35,850 nucleotides of DNA from Anaerococcus vaginalis. GTDB lineage: Bacteria > Bacillota > Clostridia > Tissierellales > Peptoniphilaceae. Below the pieces are notes generated by a model, which was not told the origin of the DNA, did not search any database, and saw nothing but the letters and a program-made list of their open reading frames with translations. Position numbers and translations under genes: made by a program. Shown one piece after another: positions 18,292 to 26,896 of this stretch. Positions within the stretch are counted from its first letter, which is position 1. The number at the start of each line of letters is the position of its first letter. Location: the NCBI RefSeq assembly GCF_000307225.1, contig NZ_HE978616.1:94209-130058 (forward strand). Direction: 5' to 3'.

Positions 18292-18603
18292 ATGTACGCT
18301 ATAATTAAGACAGGTGGAAAACAATATAAAGTATCAGAAGGCGATCTTGTTAGAGTAGAAAAACTTAATGCAGAAATAGGAGATAGTGTAAGCTTTGAAG
18401 ATGTACTATTAGTAAAAAGTGATAGTGATTTAAAAGTTGGAACTCCAACAGTTGAAAATGCAAAAGTTGAAGCTACTGTAAAAGAACAAGCTAAAGATAA
18501 AAAAATAGTTGTGTTTAAATATAGACCTAAAAAAGCATCAAAATCTAAAAAAGGTCATAGACAACCATATACTTTAGTTGAAATTAACAATATTTCTTGT
18601 TAA
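18292..18603 (+). CDS. rplU: 50S ribosomal protein L21
   Basis: L21 is a small 23S rRNA-binding protein of the large subunit. The sequence [18 protein letters not shown] and the C-terminal lysine-rich [19 protein letters not shown] are diagnostic. It has 103 residues. The ATG at 18292 has an AGGAGG site; an upstream in-frame ATG at 18226 lies inside the leader RNA and would add sequence unlike L21, so I reject it. The stop overlaps the prp start, giving the standard rplU-prp-rpmA order. Confidence 0.97.
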   Translation: MYAIIKTGGKQYKVSEGDLVRVEKLNAEIGDSVSFEDVLLVKSDSDLKVGTPTVENAKVEATVKEQAKDKKIVVFKYRPKKASKSKKGHRQPYTLVEINNISC

Positions 18604-18914
18604 TGATTGATGTTACTTTATTTATAAAGAATGAAAAAAGATTGGGATTTGCAATAAAAGGACATGCAAATTTTGATCGACATGGATATGATATAGTTTG
18701 TGCTGCAGTATCAATTTTATCATACACAGCAGTAAATACCTTAGATTATTATAAAATAAAATTTGATTTTTTTGATGATGAGGAAGAAATGAAAGTTTCA
18801 ATCAAAAATCTAAATGAAAAATCAGAAATTATTTTTAATAATTTTGAAATAGGTATAAAAACTTTACTTACAAATTATAATGAATATGTTAACTTAAATT
18901 ATAGGGAGGTTTAG
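18603..18914 (+). CDS. prp: Ribosomal-processing cysteine protease Prp
   Basis: Prp (YsxB family) removes the N-terminal extension of ribosomal protein L27 in Firmicutes and relatives. The catalytic triad residues known from Staphylococcus fit H21, D30 and C33 in [18 protein letters not shown]. The protein has 103 residues. The ATG at 18603 overlaps the rplU stop (TAATG). Its substrate gene rpmA follows after one base, and that L27 carries an extension of the right type, which supports the function. Confidence 0.93.
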   Translation: MIDVTLFIKNEKRLGFAIKGHANFDRHGYDIVCAAVSILSYTAVNTLDYYKIKFDFFDDEEEMKVSIKNLNEKSEIIFNNFEIGIKTLLTNYNEYVNLNYREV

Positions 18915-18915
18915 G

Positions 18916-19209
18916 ATGTTTTTAAACATAAACTTACAAAGATTTTCTAGTAAAAAAGGAGTTTCTTCTTCAAAAAACGGTAGAGATTCTAATGCTAAGA
19001 GACTTGGCGTTAAAAGAGCAGATGGACAAACAGTAAATGCTGGAACAATTATCGTTAGACAAAGAGGAACAAAAATTCACCCAGGCGAAAATGTAAGAAG
19101 GGGTGGAGATGATACACTTTTTGCATCATGCAATGGTGTTGTTAAATTTGAAAGAAAAGGAAAAAATAGAAAACAAGTTTCTGTATATCCAAAGCAAGAC
19201 ATTGCTTAA
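18916..19209 (+). CDS. rpmA: 50S ribosomal protein L27 with Prp-cleavable extension
   Basis: L27 lies near the peptidyl-transferase centre. The 97-residue protein begins [18 protein letters not shown]: the first ten residues form the Firmicutes extension (consensus LNLQ-F-F/Phe then A/S-S-K-K-G), cut by Prp to expose SSKKG. The rest, [13 protein letters not shown] and [23 protein letters not shown], is classical L27. A GGGAGG site spans the prp stop. A terminator follows the stop after nine bases. Confidence 0.97.
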   Translation: MFLNINLQRFSSKKGVSSSKNGRDSNAKRLGVKRADGQTVNAGTIIVRQRGTKIHPGENVRRGGDDTLFASCNGVVKFERKGKNRKQVSVYPKQDIA

Positions 19210-19218
19210 TAGAGAACT

Positions 19219-19244
19219 AGCTTGCCTACGGGCAAGCTTTTTTT
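19219..19244 (+). terminator. Rho-independent terminator after rpmA
   Basis: An 8-bp perfect stem, AGCTTGCC (19219-19226) and GGCAAGCT (19231-19238), is closed by a TACG tetraloop of the stable UNCG type and followed by T7. It lies between rpmA and obgE, so part of the transcription from the rplU promoter probably ends here and obgE expression would depend on read-through or an unseen promoter. Confidence 0.88.
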
Positions 19245-19262
19245 GTAAAAAGGAAATTTACA

Positions 19263-20546
19263 ATGATAGATTATGCAAAAATTGAACTTCAAGCTGGAAA
19301 AGGTGGAGATGGTGCAGTTGCCTTCAGAAGAGAAAAATACGAACCTACAGGTGGACCTGCTGGTGGAGATGGAGGGGACGGAGCAAGCATATATATAAAA
19401 GCAACAAATTCCCTATCAACCCTTGAAGAATATAGATATAAAAATAAATATAAGGCTGAAAACGGCGAAGATGGAATGGGCAAAAAAAGATTTGGCAAAA
19501 AAGGAGAAGATCTTTATTTATTTGTACCAGTTGGAACCGTAATTAGAGAAAGCACAAGCGGCAAAATTATAAAAGATTTGAAAAAAAATGGAGAGGAATT
19601 TCTAATAGCAAGGGGAGGAAAAGGTGGAAAAGGTAATGTTCATTATAAATCCTCCATCAGACAAGCTCCAAGATTTGCCCAAAAAGGAAAAGAAGGCCAA
19701 AAAATCTCTATAAGTTTAGAACTTAAAATTTTGGCGGATGTTGGTTTAGTTGGTCTTCCAAATGTTGGAAAATCTACATTAATCTCTGTTATTTCAAAAG
19801 CAAGACCTAAAATTGCAAATTATCATTTTACAACCCTTGATCCAAATTTAGGAGTTGTTAAAATTGATAAGGAAAGATCATTTATAGTTGCAGATATACC
19901 AGGCTTAATTGAAGGAGCAAACGAAGGTTTGGGTTTAGGCCATGATTTTTTAAAGCACATTCAAAGATGTAAAATTTTAGTACATTTAGTAGATATTTCT
20001 GGATTTGAAGGAAGAGATCCAATAGAAGATTTTGAACTTATAAATAATGAATTAAAATTATTTGACGAAAATCTCTACAACAAATATCAAATTGTTGCCC
20101 TAAACAAATCTGACCTAGACTATAATGAAAACTATAAAAAATTTGAAGAAAAATATAGAGATAAGTTTAAAATATTTAAAATTTCAGCAGCTACTACAAG
20201 TGGAATAAAAGAATTAATAGATGAAGTTTCAACAGTTTTATATGACATTGAAGATGAAAAATATAAGTTAGACGAAGAAGTTGATGAGGCTTATCTTGAT
20301 GAATTTTATGATAAATCAATAGCAAGTGATAAATTAAACTTTGAAATAGAAGATGGAATTTATGTTTGTTATGGATATAGGATAGATAAACTTTTAGAAA
20401 AAGTCAATTTAGATGATTATGACAGTCGTATGTTTTTTGAAAAAAGCCTTAGAGAAATGGGTGTATTTGATAAATTTATAGAAATGGGAATCCAAGAAGG
20501 AGATTCTGTTGCTATTGGAGATATAGTGTTTGATTATTACGAATAG
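19263..20546 (+). CDS. obgE: GTPase Obg (CgtA)
   Basis: Obg is an essential GTPase tied to 50S assembly and the stringent response. The glycine-rich Obg domain fills about residues 1-157 (GKGGDGAVAFRREKY, GGPAGGDGGDG, ARGGKGGKGN). The G domain has GLPNVGKSTL, DIPGLIEGA and NKSD. A C-terminal OCT domain follows (about 340-427), as in Firmicutes. The length of 427 is normal. An AGGAAATTT site precedes the ATG. Confidence 0.96.
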   Translation: MIDYAKIELQAGKGGDGAVAFRREKYEPTGGPAGGDGGDGASIYIKATNSLSTLEEYRYKNKYKAENGEDGMGKKRFGKKGEDLYLFVPVGTVIRESTSGKIIKDLKKNGEEFLIARGGKGGKGNVHYKSSIRQAPRFAQKGKEGQKISISLELKILADVGLVGLPNVGKSTLISVISKARPKIANYHFTTLDPNLGVVKIDKERSFIVADIPGLIEGANEGLGLGHDFLKHIQRCKILVHLVDISGFEGRDPIEDFELINNELKLFDENLYNKYQIVALNKSDLDYNENYKKFEEKYRDKFKIFKISAATTSGIKELIDEVSTVLYDIEDEKYKLDEEVDEAYLDEFYDKSIASDKLNFEIEDGIYVCYGYRIDKLLEKVNLDDYDSRMFFEKSLREMGVFDKFIEMGIQEGDSVAIGDIVFDYYE

Positions 20547-20554
20547 GAGAAAAA

Positions 20555-20842
20555 ATGATTTCGGGAAAAGAAAGATCATATTTAAAATCTTTGGCTCATG
20601 AACTAAAACCTATAATAAATATAGGCAAAAATTCATTAACTGATGAGGTTATTGAAGCTATTGATGAGGCTTTAGAAAAAAGAGAGCTAATTAAGATAAA
20701 AATACTTAATAATAACTTAGATGACAATGATGAGATTGTTGATGAAGTTATAGAAAAATTAAATTGTGAATTTGTTTCTCATTTAGGTAATATTTTTACC
20801 ATTTATAGAGAAAGTAAGAAAAATAAAAAGATAAATTTATAA
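20555..20842 (+). CDS. yhbY: YhbY-type (CRM domain) ribosome-associated RNA-binding protein
   Basis: A 95-residue single CRM-domain protein that associates with pre-50S particles in other bacteria. The family motifs are seen: LKSLAHELKPIINIGKNSLTDEVI near the start, then EALEKRELIKIKIL, and the GNIFTIYR C-terminal strand. The position after obgE and before nadD is conserved in Firmicutes (yqeI-nadD). An AGGAGA site precedes the start, and the stop overlaps the nadD ATG. Confidence 0.93.
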   Translation: MISGKERSYLKSLAHELKPIINIGKNSLTDEVIEAIDEALEKRELIKIKILNNNLDDNDEIVDEVIEKLNCEFVSHLGNIFTIYRESKKNKKINL

Positions 20843-21433
20843 TGAAAATAGGTTTATTTGGCGGCACATTTGATCCGATTCATCAAGGACATATGATAAT
20901 TATGGAAAATGTGATTAATTATATGAATTTGGATAAAATATATATTCTTCCAAATTCAAACCCACCCCATAAGTTAGAAAATAAAAAACAGATTTAAAAT
21001 TAAGGCTAAAAATGGTAGAAGAAGCTATCAAAGATAACCCTAAATTAGTCATAAATGACTATGATTTTAAAGATAATAAAATTCATTATACTTATAAAAC
21101 TATAGAATATTTTAAAAGCACATATCCAAAAGATGAATTTTTCTTTATTATGGGAGAAGATTCCTTTATGGATATAGAAAAGTGGAAAAATTATAAAGAA
21201 ATTCTAAAAGAAAAATTAATTATTTTTAAAAGATTAAGTGGTAAAAATTTTTCGCTTACAGCTAAAATAAATGAGATTAAAAAGTATAATAGAAATATAT
21301 ACCTAATTGATAATTTAGCTTTGGATATTTCATCGACTTTAATAAGAAATATGGTAAAAATAAAAAAAGCATTAGGTATCTAGTAGATGATAAGGTTAAA
21401 AAAATCATTGAAGAGGAGAATCTATATGTTTGA
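20842..21433 (+). CDS. nadD: Nicotinate-nucleotide adenylyltransferase NadD (two apparent frameshifts)
   Basis: NadD makes deamido-NAD from nicotinate mononucleotide and ATP, an essential step. The first part carries GLFGGTFDPIHQGH, the nucleotidyltransferase HxGH motif. The frame stops after KKQI near 20996; one A added to the A6 run (20984-20989) continues as DLKLRLKMVEEAIKDNP, then FIMGEDSF and DISSTLIRNMV. A second shortage in the A runs at 21356-21368 must be fixed to reach SIRYLVDDKVKKIIEEENLYV and the TGA at 21431-21433, which overlaps yqeK in the usual way. The restored protein has 197 residues. Two independent breaks in an essential gene strongly suggest sequence errors. Confidence 0.88.
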
Positions 21434-21986
21434 TTTTTCCAGATATAAGGACAAGTTAAAAAAAGATATTGGAGAAAAAAGGTTTAAGCATGTAATAAGA
21501 GTTAAAGATATGGCTCTTAAACTTAATACGAATATTGATGTTGAAAAAATTAAAACTGCCGCCTTATTGCATGATTGTGCAAAATATAATGAAGAATATT
21601 TTTTTGAAAAATATAAGAAATATTGTGATTTTTCAGATGAAATTATAGAAAATAAGTCAATATTACATTCATTTTTAGGACCAATTGTTGCTAAATATGA
21701 ATATGGTATAGATGATGAAGAAATTTTAAATGCAATAAAATATCATACAACTGGAAGAGAAAATATGACTGATTTTGAAAAAATTATATTTCTTGCTGAT
21801 GCATGCGAAGAAAAAAGAGATTATGAAGGTGTAGAAAAATTAAGAGCTTTAGCTTTTAAAAATTTAGATGATGCAGTTTTATTCAGTTTAGATGCAACGA
21901 TAAAGTCCTTAGTTGATAGAAAAATGCTTATTTTTCCATTGACAATAAAGGCAAGAAATTATTTATTAAGGGAGAAAAATGGGTAA
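21426..21986 (+). CDS. yqeK: HD-domain hydrolase YqeK (probable Ap4A hydrolase)
   Basis: YqeK is a small HD-domain enzyme; characterised members split diadenosine tetraphosphate (Ap4A) symmetrically into ADP. The HD-domain ligands are in HVIRVKDMALKL, LLHDCAKY (HD pair), HSFLG and IKYHTTGREN, followed by FLADACEEKRDY. The ATG at 21426, after GAGGAGAAT, gives MFDFSRYKDK and 186 residues; the 13 extra residues upstream to 21387 actually belong to the shifted nadD C-terminus. nadD-yqeK-rsfS is a fixed Firmicutes order. Confidence 0.92.
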   Translation: MFDFSRYKDKLKKDIGEKRFKHVIRVKDMALKLNTNIDVEKIKTAALLHDCAKYNEEYFFEKYKKYCDFSDEIIENKSILHSFLGPIVAKYEYGIDDEEILNAIKYHTTGRENMTDFEKIIFLADACEEKRDYEGVEKLRALAFKNLDDAVLFSLDATIKSLVDRKMLIFPLTIKARNYLLREKNG

Positions 21987-22290
21987 ATTAGATATTATAG
22001 TAAAAACATTAGAAGATAAGCAAGCTTACGATATTAAAGTTATTGATCTTGAAAATAAATCTTCAATAGCTGATTATTTTGTACTTGCTACTGGAAATTC
22101 AATAAATCAAAACAAAGCTTTGATTGAATATATAGAAGATAATTTAAAAAAAGAAGGATTTGATGTTTTATCTGTAGAAGGATTGAGAGAAGGAAAGTGG
22201 ATACTAATGGATTGTGGTGATATTATAGTTCACATATTTTCTTCAAATCAAAGGGATTTTTATAAAATAGAAGATTTATGGGAGTCATAA
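21979..22290 (+). CDS. rsfS: Ribosome silencing factor RsfS
   Basis: RsfS binds L14 and blocks joining of the subunits when nutrients are scarce. The 103-residue protein has the family core SIADYFVLATGNSINQNKAL and EGLREGKWILMDCGDIIVHIF near the C-terminus. The ATG overlaps the yqeK stop by eight bases with a GGGAGA site ahead, so the two are probably coupled. Confidence 0.95.
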   Translation: MGKLDIIVKTLEDKQAYDIKVIDLENKSSIADYFVLATGNSINQNKALIEYIEDNLKKEGFDVLSVEGLREGKWILMDCGDIIVHIFSSNQRDFYKIEDLWES

Positions 22291-22312
22291 ATTATCCCTA
22301 GCTGAGGTATTT

Positions 22313-22954
22313 ATGGAAACTGATAGAAAAGATAAGCTTATTATTGCTCTTATAATTGGCATTGTTATTGTTTTAGCTCACAATTTTATAAACAGTCAGA
22401 AAAAAGATGAACTTGTCTTTGAAAATGCAAGTTCATCTATTGCTGAAAAAAATGAAAATTCTAAAGCTGTTAATTCTAGCAATATCGATAAAAAATCTGA
22501 ATCTAAGACTTCAAGCAAAAAAGTACATATAAGTGGCGAAATTAATAAGCCTGGAGTGTATGAAATTAAGAATGATTACAGGTTAGAGGATTTAGTTAAT
22601 GATGCTGGTGGTCTGACTAAAAATGCCGATATAAATAAAATAAATTTAGCTTTAAAATTAGAAGATCAGATGAGAATTATTATCCCAAACATAAATGATA
22701 AGGATAATGAGAAAAATAATGTTGCCAATCAACAAATAAGCCCGATTAATGAAAATAATAATAAAAAAATAAATATAAATACAGCTGATAAAGCACAATT
22801 AATGAATTTACCTAATATTGGTGAAAAAAGAGCAGAAGCTATAATTGAATATAGAGAAAAAAATAGATTTAATAAGATTGATGATATAAAAAATGTATCT
22901 GGAATTGGTGATAAATATTTTGAAGCAATGAAAGATATAATTGTAGTAGATTGA
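22313..22954 (+). CDS. comEA: ComEA-family helix-hairpin-helix DNA-binding protein
   Basis: ComEA is the membrane-anchored DNA receptor of natural transformation. The 213-residue protein has one N-terminal transmembrane segment (about 9-26, LIIALIIGIVIVLAHNFI), a low-complexity linker, an SLBB domain (about 68-125, VHISGEINKPGVYEI) and a C-terminal helix-hairpin-helix pair (about 150-213, INTADKAQLMNLPNIGEKRA and VSGIGDKYFEAM). The order after yqeK-rsfS is as in Bacillus. No comEC or other competence gene is in the window, so transformation is only a possibility; some such proteins act in other DNA-binding roles. Confidence 0.85.
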   Translation: METDRKDKLIIALIIGIVIVLAHNFINSQKKDELVFENASSSIAEKNENSKAVNSSNIDKKSESKTSSKKVHISGEINKPGVYEIKNDYRLEDLVNDAGGLTKNADINKINLALKLEDQMRIIIPNINDKDNEKNNVANQQISPINENNNKKININTADKAQLMNLPNIGEKRAEAIIEYREKNRFNKIDDIKNVSGIGDKYFEAMKDIIVVD

Positions 22955-22963
22955 GGAGTAAAT

Positions 22964-23368
22964 ATGAAATTATCGACTAGGGGTAGGTATGGGCTTAGAG
23001 CCATACATTATTTAGCAAAAAATGAAGATAATGGATATATTTCAGTTTCTGATATATCTAATGCCTTAAATTTGCCAGAAAATTACTTAGAACAACTAAT
23101 AAGAATACTAAAAAGAAATAATCTAGTAATATCAGCAAGAGGGGCAAAAGGAGGATATAAGTTATCTAAAAACTCAAGTGAAATAACAGTAGGAGACGTT
23201 CTAAGAGTATTAGAAGGTGAAATGACCTCAAGCGATTGCGTTGCAGATAGAAATAATTGCAATAATGAAGATTGTGAAGCTTATTATGTTTTTGCAAAAA
23301 TAGATGATGCAATAAATAATGCAGTTAATTCAATTACTATAAAAGATATGGTTAATGAAAAGCTATAA
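22964..23368 (+). CDS. Rrf2-family transcriptional regulator (IscR/CymR-like)
   Basis: A 134-residue winged-helix repressor. MKLSTRGRYGLRAIHYLA and LPENYLEQLIRILKRNNLV are typical of the Rrf2 helix-turn-helix; ARGAKGGYKLSK is the wing. Three cysteines (in DCVADRNNCNNEDCEAYYVF) match the spacing of the Fe-S cluster ligands of IscR, so a redox- or cluster-sensing form is likely rather than a cluster-free CymR. It lies ten bases after comEA and 13 before alaS; in many Firmicutes an Rrf2 gene near alaS goes with nifS-nifU-mnmA, which are missing here. Confidence 0.88.
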   Translation: MKLSTRGRYGLRAIHYLAKNEDNGYISVSDISNALNLPENYLEQLIRILKRNNLVISARGAKGGYKLSKNSSEITVGDVLRVLEGEMTSSDCVADRNNCNNEDCEAYYVFAKIDDAINNAVNSITIKDMVNEKL

Positions 23369-23381
23369 ATAGGAGAAAATT

Positions 23382-25994
23382 ATGAAAAAATTAGGAATGA
23401 ATGAACTTAGAAAAGAATATTTGAATTTTTTTGGATCTAAAAAAAATCATACAGTATTAAAATCTTTTTCACTTGTACCAGAAGATGATGATTCTTTACT
23501 TTTAATAAATGCTGGTATGGCACCACTTAAAAAATATTTTACTGGTGAAAAGAAAATGAAAAATAACAGGGCAACATCTTCACAAAGATGTATTAGAACT
23601 GGAGATATTGAAAGAGTTGGTATAACAGAAAGACACGGAACTTTTTTTGAAATGCTAGGAAACTTTTCTTTCGGTGATTATTTTAAAAGAGAAGCTATTC
23701 ATTGGGCTTTTGAATTTTTAACAGAAAATCTTGAAATTGATAAAAATCTTTTGTGGGTATCAGTTTATGAAGAAGATGATGAAGCTTTTAATATTTGGCA
23801 TAATGAAATAGGAATTTCTAAAGATAGAATATTAAGATTTGGGAAAGAAGATAATTTTTGGGAACTAGAAGTAGGTCCTTGTGGTCCAGATTCTGAAATT
23901 TTTATCGATAGAGGTGTTGAGAAAGCTGTTGACGAAAATGATAATAAACCAGGCAATGATAATTCAGATAGGTTTATGGAAGTTTGGAATTTAGTTTTCA
24001 CCCAATTTAATAAAAATACAGAGAAAGAATACATACCACTTGCTCATCCTAACATAGATACTGGAATGGGACTTGAAAGAATGGCAATGGTTTTACAAAA
24101 TAAAGATAATATTTTTGAAATTGATGTAAATCAAAATATTATAAAAGAAATAGAGGAATTATCTAAAAAGAAATATAAAGAAAATGAAAAAGATGATATT
24201 TCTATCAGAGTAATCGCAGATCATGCTAAGGCTATGACTTTTATGGTATCAGATGGTATTCAACCATCAAATGAAAAAAGAGGGTATGTTCTTAGAAGAT
24301 TAATAAGAAGAGCATATAGACATGGAAAACTATTAGGGATTGAAGGAGAATTTTTATCATCAGTTGTTGAATATGTGATTGACTCATATAAATCTGAGTA
24401 TGATGAACTTGTTGAAAATAAAGAAAAAATAATTGGTGTAATAGAAAAAGAAGAAGAAAATTTCCAAAAAACTATAGATAGTGGTCTTGATATTTTAAAT
24501 GAATATATTAGTAATTTAAAAGAAAATAATAAAGATACACTAAGTGGAGAAGATGCTTTTAAATTGTATGATACTTATGGTTTTCCTTTAGATTTAACAA
24601 AAGAAATTCTTACAGAAAATAATTTGAAAGTTGATACAAAAGAGTTTGATAAGCATATGGAAAATCAAAGGAATCTAGCAAGAAATGCTAGAAAATCAGA
24701 TGCAGGCTGGTCACTCGAATCTGTAAATGTGGATGAATTTAAAGAAACAGAATTTTTAGGATATGATAATTTTGAAATAAATGCAAATATTATTGCCCTA
24801 TACGATAATAAAGAAAAAGTAAACTTTATAAAAAATGGTCATAAGGGTATAATTATAAGTGATAAGACTTCTTTTTATGCAGAAGGTGGCGGAGAAGTAG
24901 CTGATACTGGATATATTATTTCAGATAATGCTAAAGCTAAAGTTCATGATGTTCAAAAGAAAAAAGATGTTTTTATTCATTATGTTGAAATAGTTGAAGG
25001 AGAATTAACTACTGGTGAAGCTTTATTCAAAGTGGATAAAGAAAGAAGATTAGATATAACCAGAAACCACACTGCAACTCATCTTTTAGATCAAGCTTTA
25101 AGAAATATTTTAAACAGTGAGGTAAAACAAGCTGGATCTTTGGTAGATGAAGAAAAATTAAGATTTGATTTTACTTATCCAAATGCATTAAGCGATGAAG
25201 AAATAAAATGTATTGAAGATGAGATAAATGAAAAAATCAGAGAACAATTACCTGTTAAAAAAGAAATAATGTCTTATAAGGAATCTGAAGAGATTGGTGC
25301 TATTGGATTGTTTGAAGATAAATATAAGGACAAAGTTAGAGTTGTATCAATTGCAGATTATTCTAAAGAATTATGCGGAGGATGTCATGTAAATAATTCA
25401 TCCGAAGTTTTAATGTTTAAAATAATTCAAGAATCTTCTGCAGCATCTGGAATAAGAAGAATTGAAGCAATAACTGGTAGGAAAGTTTATGAATATCTAA
25501 ACAAAAACCTTGGACTAATTAATGTAATTTCTAAGATATTAAAAACAAGTCCTAATAACATTTTATCAAGAGCAGAATCATTAAATGAAGAAATTAAAAA
25601 TTTAAAAGTTGATATACAAAAATTAAAAGAATTTAATGAAAAAGATGTTTACAAAGATATAGAAAAAGAAGTTAAAGATTTTAATGGTATAAAACTTTTA
25701 GTTCATAAATTTGATGATGAAGACCTTGATACTTTAAGAAATTTTGAAGAAAGAATTAAAGAAAAATATAAAGACTTGATTATTGTTTTTGCGACAGTAA
25801 AAAATAATAAAATTATATTTACTGCATCTGTTTCTGATTCACTAACTAATAAATACAGTGCAGGTAAAATTATTAAAGAAGTAAGTAAAATAACAGGTGG
25901 AAATGGTGGCGGAAAGAAAAATTTTGCTCAAGCTGGAGGAAAAGACATTTCTAAACTAGATGAAGCTTTAGAAAAAGTTTATGATTTAATATAA
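23382..25994 (+). CDS. alaS: Alanyl-tRNA synthetase
   Basis: AlaRS charges tRNA-Ala and removes mischarged Ser and Gly. The N-terminal class II catalytic domain shows SQRCIRTGDIERVG and FFEMLGNFSFGDYFK. The tRNA-recognition region is in the middle. The editing domain has HTATHLLDQALR and CGGCHV, the zinc-binding His/Cys set. The C-terminal DHHA1 domain ends in GGNGGGKKNFAQAGG. The 870-residue length is standard. An AGGAGA site precedes the start. It heads the conserved alaS-ireB-ruvX-DUF1292 run. Confidence 0.97.
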   Translation: MKKLGMNELRKEYLNFFGSKKNHTVLKSFSLVPEDDDSLLLINAGMAPLKKYFTGEKKMKNNRATSSQRCIRTGDIERVGITERHGTFFEMLGNFSFGDYFKREAIHWAFEFLTENLEIDKNLLWVSVYEEDDEAFNIWHNEIGISKDRILRFGKEDNFWELEVGPCGPDSEIFIDRGVEKAVDENDNKPGNDNSDRFMEVWNLVFTQFNKNTEKEYIPLAHPNIDTGMGLERMAMVLQNKDNIFEIDVNQNIIKEIEELSKKKYKENEKDDISIRVIADHAKAMTFMVSDGIQPSNEKRGYVLRRLIRRAYRHGKLLGIEGEFLSSVVEYVIDSYKSEYDELVENKEKIIGVIEKEEENFQKTIDSGLDILNEYISNLKENNKDTLSGEDAFKLYDTYGFPLDLTKEILTENNLKVDTKEFDKHMENQRNLARNARKSDAGWSLESVNVDEFKETEFLGYDNFEINANIIALYDNKEKVNFIKNGHKGIIISDKTSFYAEGGGEVADTGYIISDNAKAKVHDVQKKKDVFIHYVEIVEGELTTGEALFKVDKERRLDITRNHTATHLLDQALRNILNSEVKQAGSLVDEEKLRFDFTYPNALSDEEIKCIEDEINEKIREQLPVKKEIMSYKESEEIGAIGLFEDKYKDKVRVVSIADYSKELCGGCHVNNSSEVLMFKIIQESSAASGIRRIEAITGRKVYEYLNKNLGLINVISKILKTSPNNILSRAESLNEEIKNLKVDIQKLKEFNEKDVYKDIEKEVKDFNGIKLLVHKFDDEDLDTLRNFEERIKEKYKDLIIVFATVKNNKIIFTASVSDSLTNKYSAGKIIKEVSKITGGNGGGKKNFAQAGGKDISKLDEALEKVYDLI

Positions 25995-26003
25995 GGAGAA
26001 ATT

Positions 26004-26261
26004 ATGTCAAACAATAACTTCAATGAAACTATGCGTTTTGATCCAAAAGATGAGAAAAAGCTTGATATAAGAGAAATTATTACTGAAGTTTATAAAGCTT
26101 TAGAAGATAAAGGATATAAGCCAACAAATCAAATTATAGGATATTTAATTAGTGGAGATCCTACCTATATTACAGCTCACAATAACGCAAGAAAATTGAT
26201 TAGACAAGTAGATAGAGATACTATACTAGAAGAAATTTTGAAATATTATATAAATGACTAG
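26004..26261 (+). CDS. ireB: IreB family regulatory phosphoprotein (DUF965)
   Basis: An 85-residue protein of the IreB/YrzL family. In Enterococcus IreB is phosphorylated on N-terminal threonines by the PASTA kinase IreK and affects cephalosporin resistance. Here NETMRF near the start contains a comparable threonine. The core [29 protein letters not shown] is highly conserved. No PASTA kinase is in this window, so the link is inferred from the family. It lies between alaS and ruvX in the conserved place. Confidence 0.92.
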   Translation: MSNNNFNETMRFDPKDEKKLDIREIITEVYKALEDKGYKPTNQIIGYLISGDPTYITAHNNARKLIRQVDRDTILEEILKYYIND

Positions 26262-26672
26262 GATTATGGGAATAGACTTGGGTGATAAAACAATAGGAGT
26301 AGCTTTGAGTGATCCGTTTTTTATCACCGCTCAAGCCTATATTACAATAAGAAGAAAAAAACTAGTTTAGATATTGAAAAATTAGTTGATATAATTGATA
26401 AAAAAGAAGTAAATTTAATAGTTATTGGACTTCCAAAGAATATGAATAACACCTTAGGACCTCAAGCCATGAAGGTGATTTCTTTTGTAGACTTACTAAA
26501 AAAAGCTACTGATATTAAAATAGAATATCAAGATGAAAGGATGACTACTATCCAATCGGAACAAGTATTAAATGATATGAGCGTTGCTAATAAAAATAAA
26601 AAAAAATATATAGATAAAATCGCCGCATCATTTATTTTACAAACTTATTTAGATGGGAGAAGTAATGGATAA
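26254..26672 (+). CDS. ruvX: Holliday-junction resolvase-like protein RuvX/YqgF (apparent frameshift)
   Basis: RuvX/YqgF has an RNase H-like fold and acts in 16S rRNA 5' processing, earlier proposed as a Holliday-junction resolvase. The start overlaps the ireB end and gives [20 protein letters not shown] with the first catalytic Asp. The frame ends after TIRRKKLV at an A7 run near 26353-26359; one extra A continues as [12 protein letters not shown] and [22 protein letters not shown] and [11 protein letters not shown]. The restored length is 139 residues, as expected. A second in-frame ATG at 26266 is possible but family alignment favours 26254. The shift is probably a sequence error. Confidence 0.88.
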
Positions 26673-26895
26673 GATAATTTTAACAGACGAAAATAATAAA
26701 GAAGTCGAATTTAATTTAATTGATACATTTGGAGTAGATGATAAAGATTACGCTGCTTTAGAACCCTTAGATGAGGATTTTGTTTTAATTTATGAAATTA
26801 TAAAACAAGGAGATTCTGTAAGTTTTAAAGCAATAGAGAATGATAAAGAATTGAACGAAATAATAAAAATTTATGAAAACATGAAAGAAGATTAG
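26665..26895 (+). CDS. DUF1292 family protein (YrzB-like)
   Basis: A short acidic protein of 76 residues with the DUF1292 pattern: IILTDENNKEVEFNLIDTFGVDDKDYAAL, then FVLIYEIIKQGDSVSFKAIENDKELNEI. The function of this family is unknown, although it nearly always follows ireB-ruvX in Firmicutes. The ATG at 26665 has a GGGAGA site and overlaps the ruvX stop by eight bases; an in-frame start 12 bases upstream lacks a site. Confidence 0.88.
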   Translation: MDKIILTDENNKEVEFNLIDTFGVDDKDYAALEPLDEDFVLIYEIIKQGDSVSFKAIENDKELNEIIKIYENMKED

Positions 26896-26896
26896 C

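Noticed and set aside
19289-19498. Minus-strand frame rich in proline (PPSPPAGPP)
   Set aside because: It is the antisense of the glycine-rich Obg domain, which explains the proline repeats.
22313-22954. Complete competence operon around comEA
   Set aside because: No comEC, comEB or other uptake gene is in the window, so only the ComEA-family gene itself is claimed.
23369-23381. T-box riboswitch before alaS
   Set aside because: Only 13 bases separate alaS from the preceding gene and no T-box sequence is visible; aspS likewise lacks room for one.
5700-26360. Programmed ribosomal frameshifting at the broken genes
   Set aside because: The sites lack consistent slippery heptamers and downstream structures and differ from gene to gene; one-base shortages in runs explain all of them.
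26442-26672. Short free-standing gene within the ruvX region
   Set aside because: It is the C-terminal part of ruvX after the frameshift, not a separate gene.
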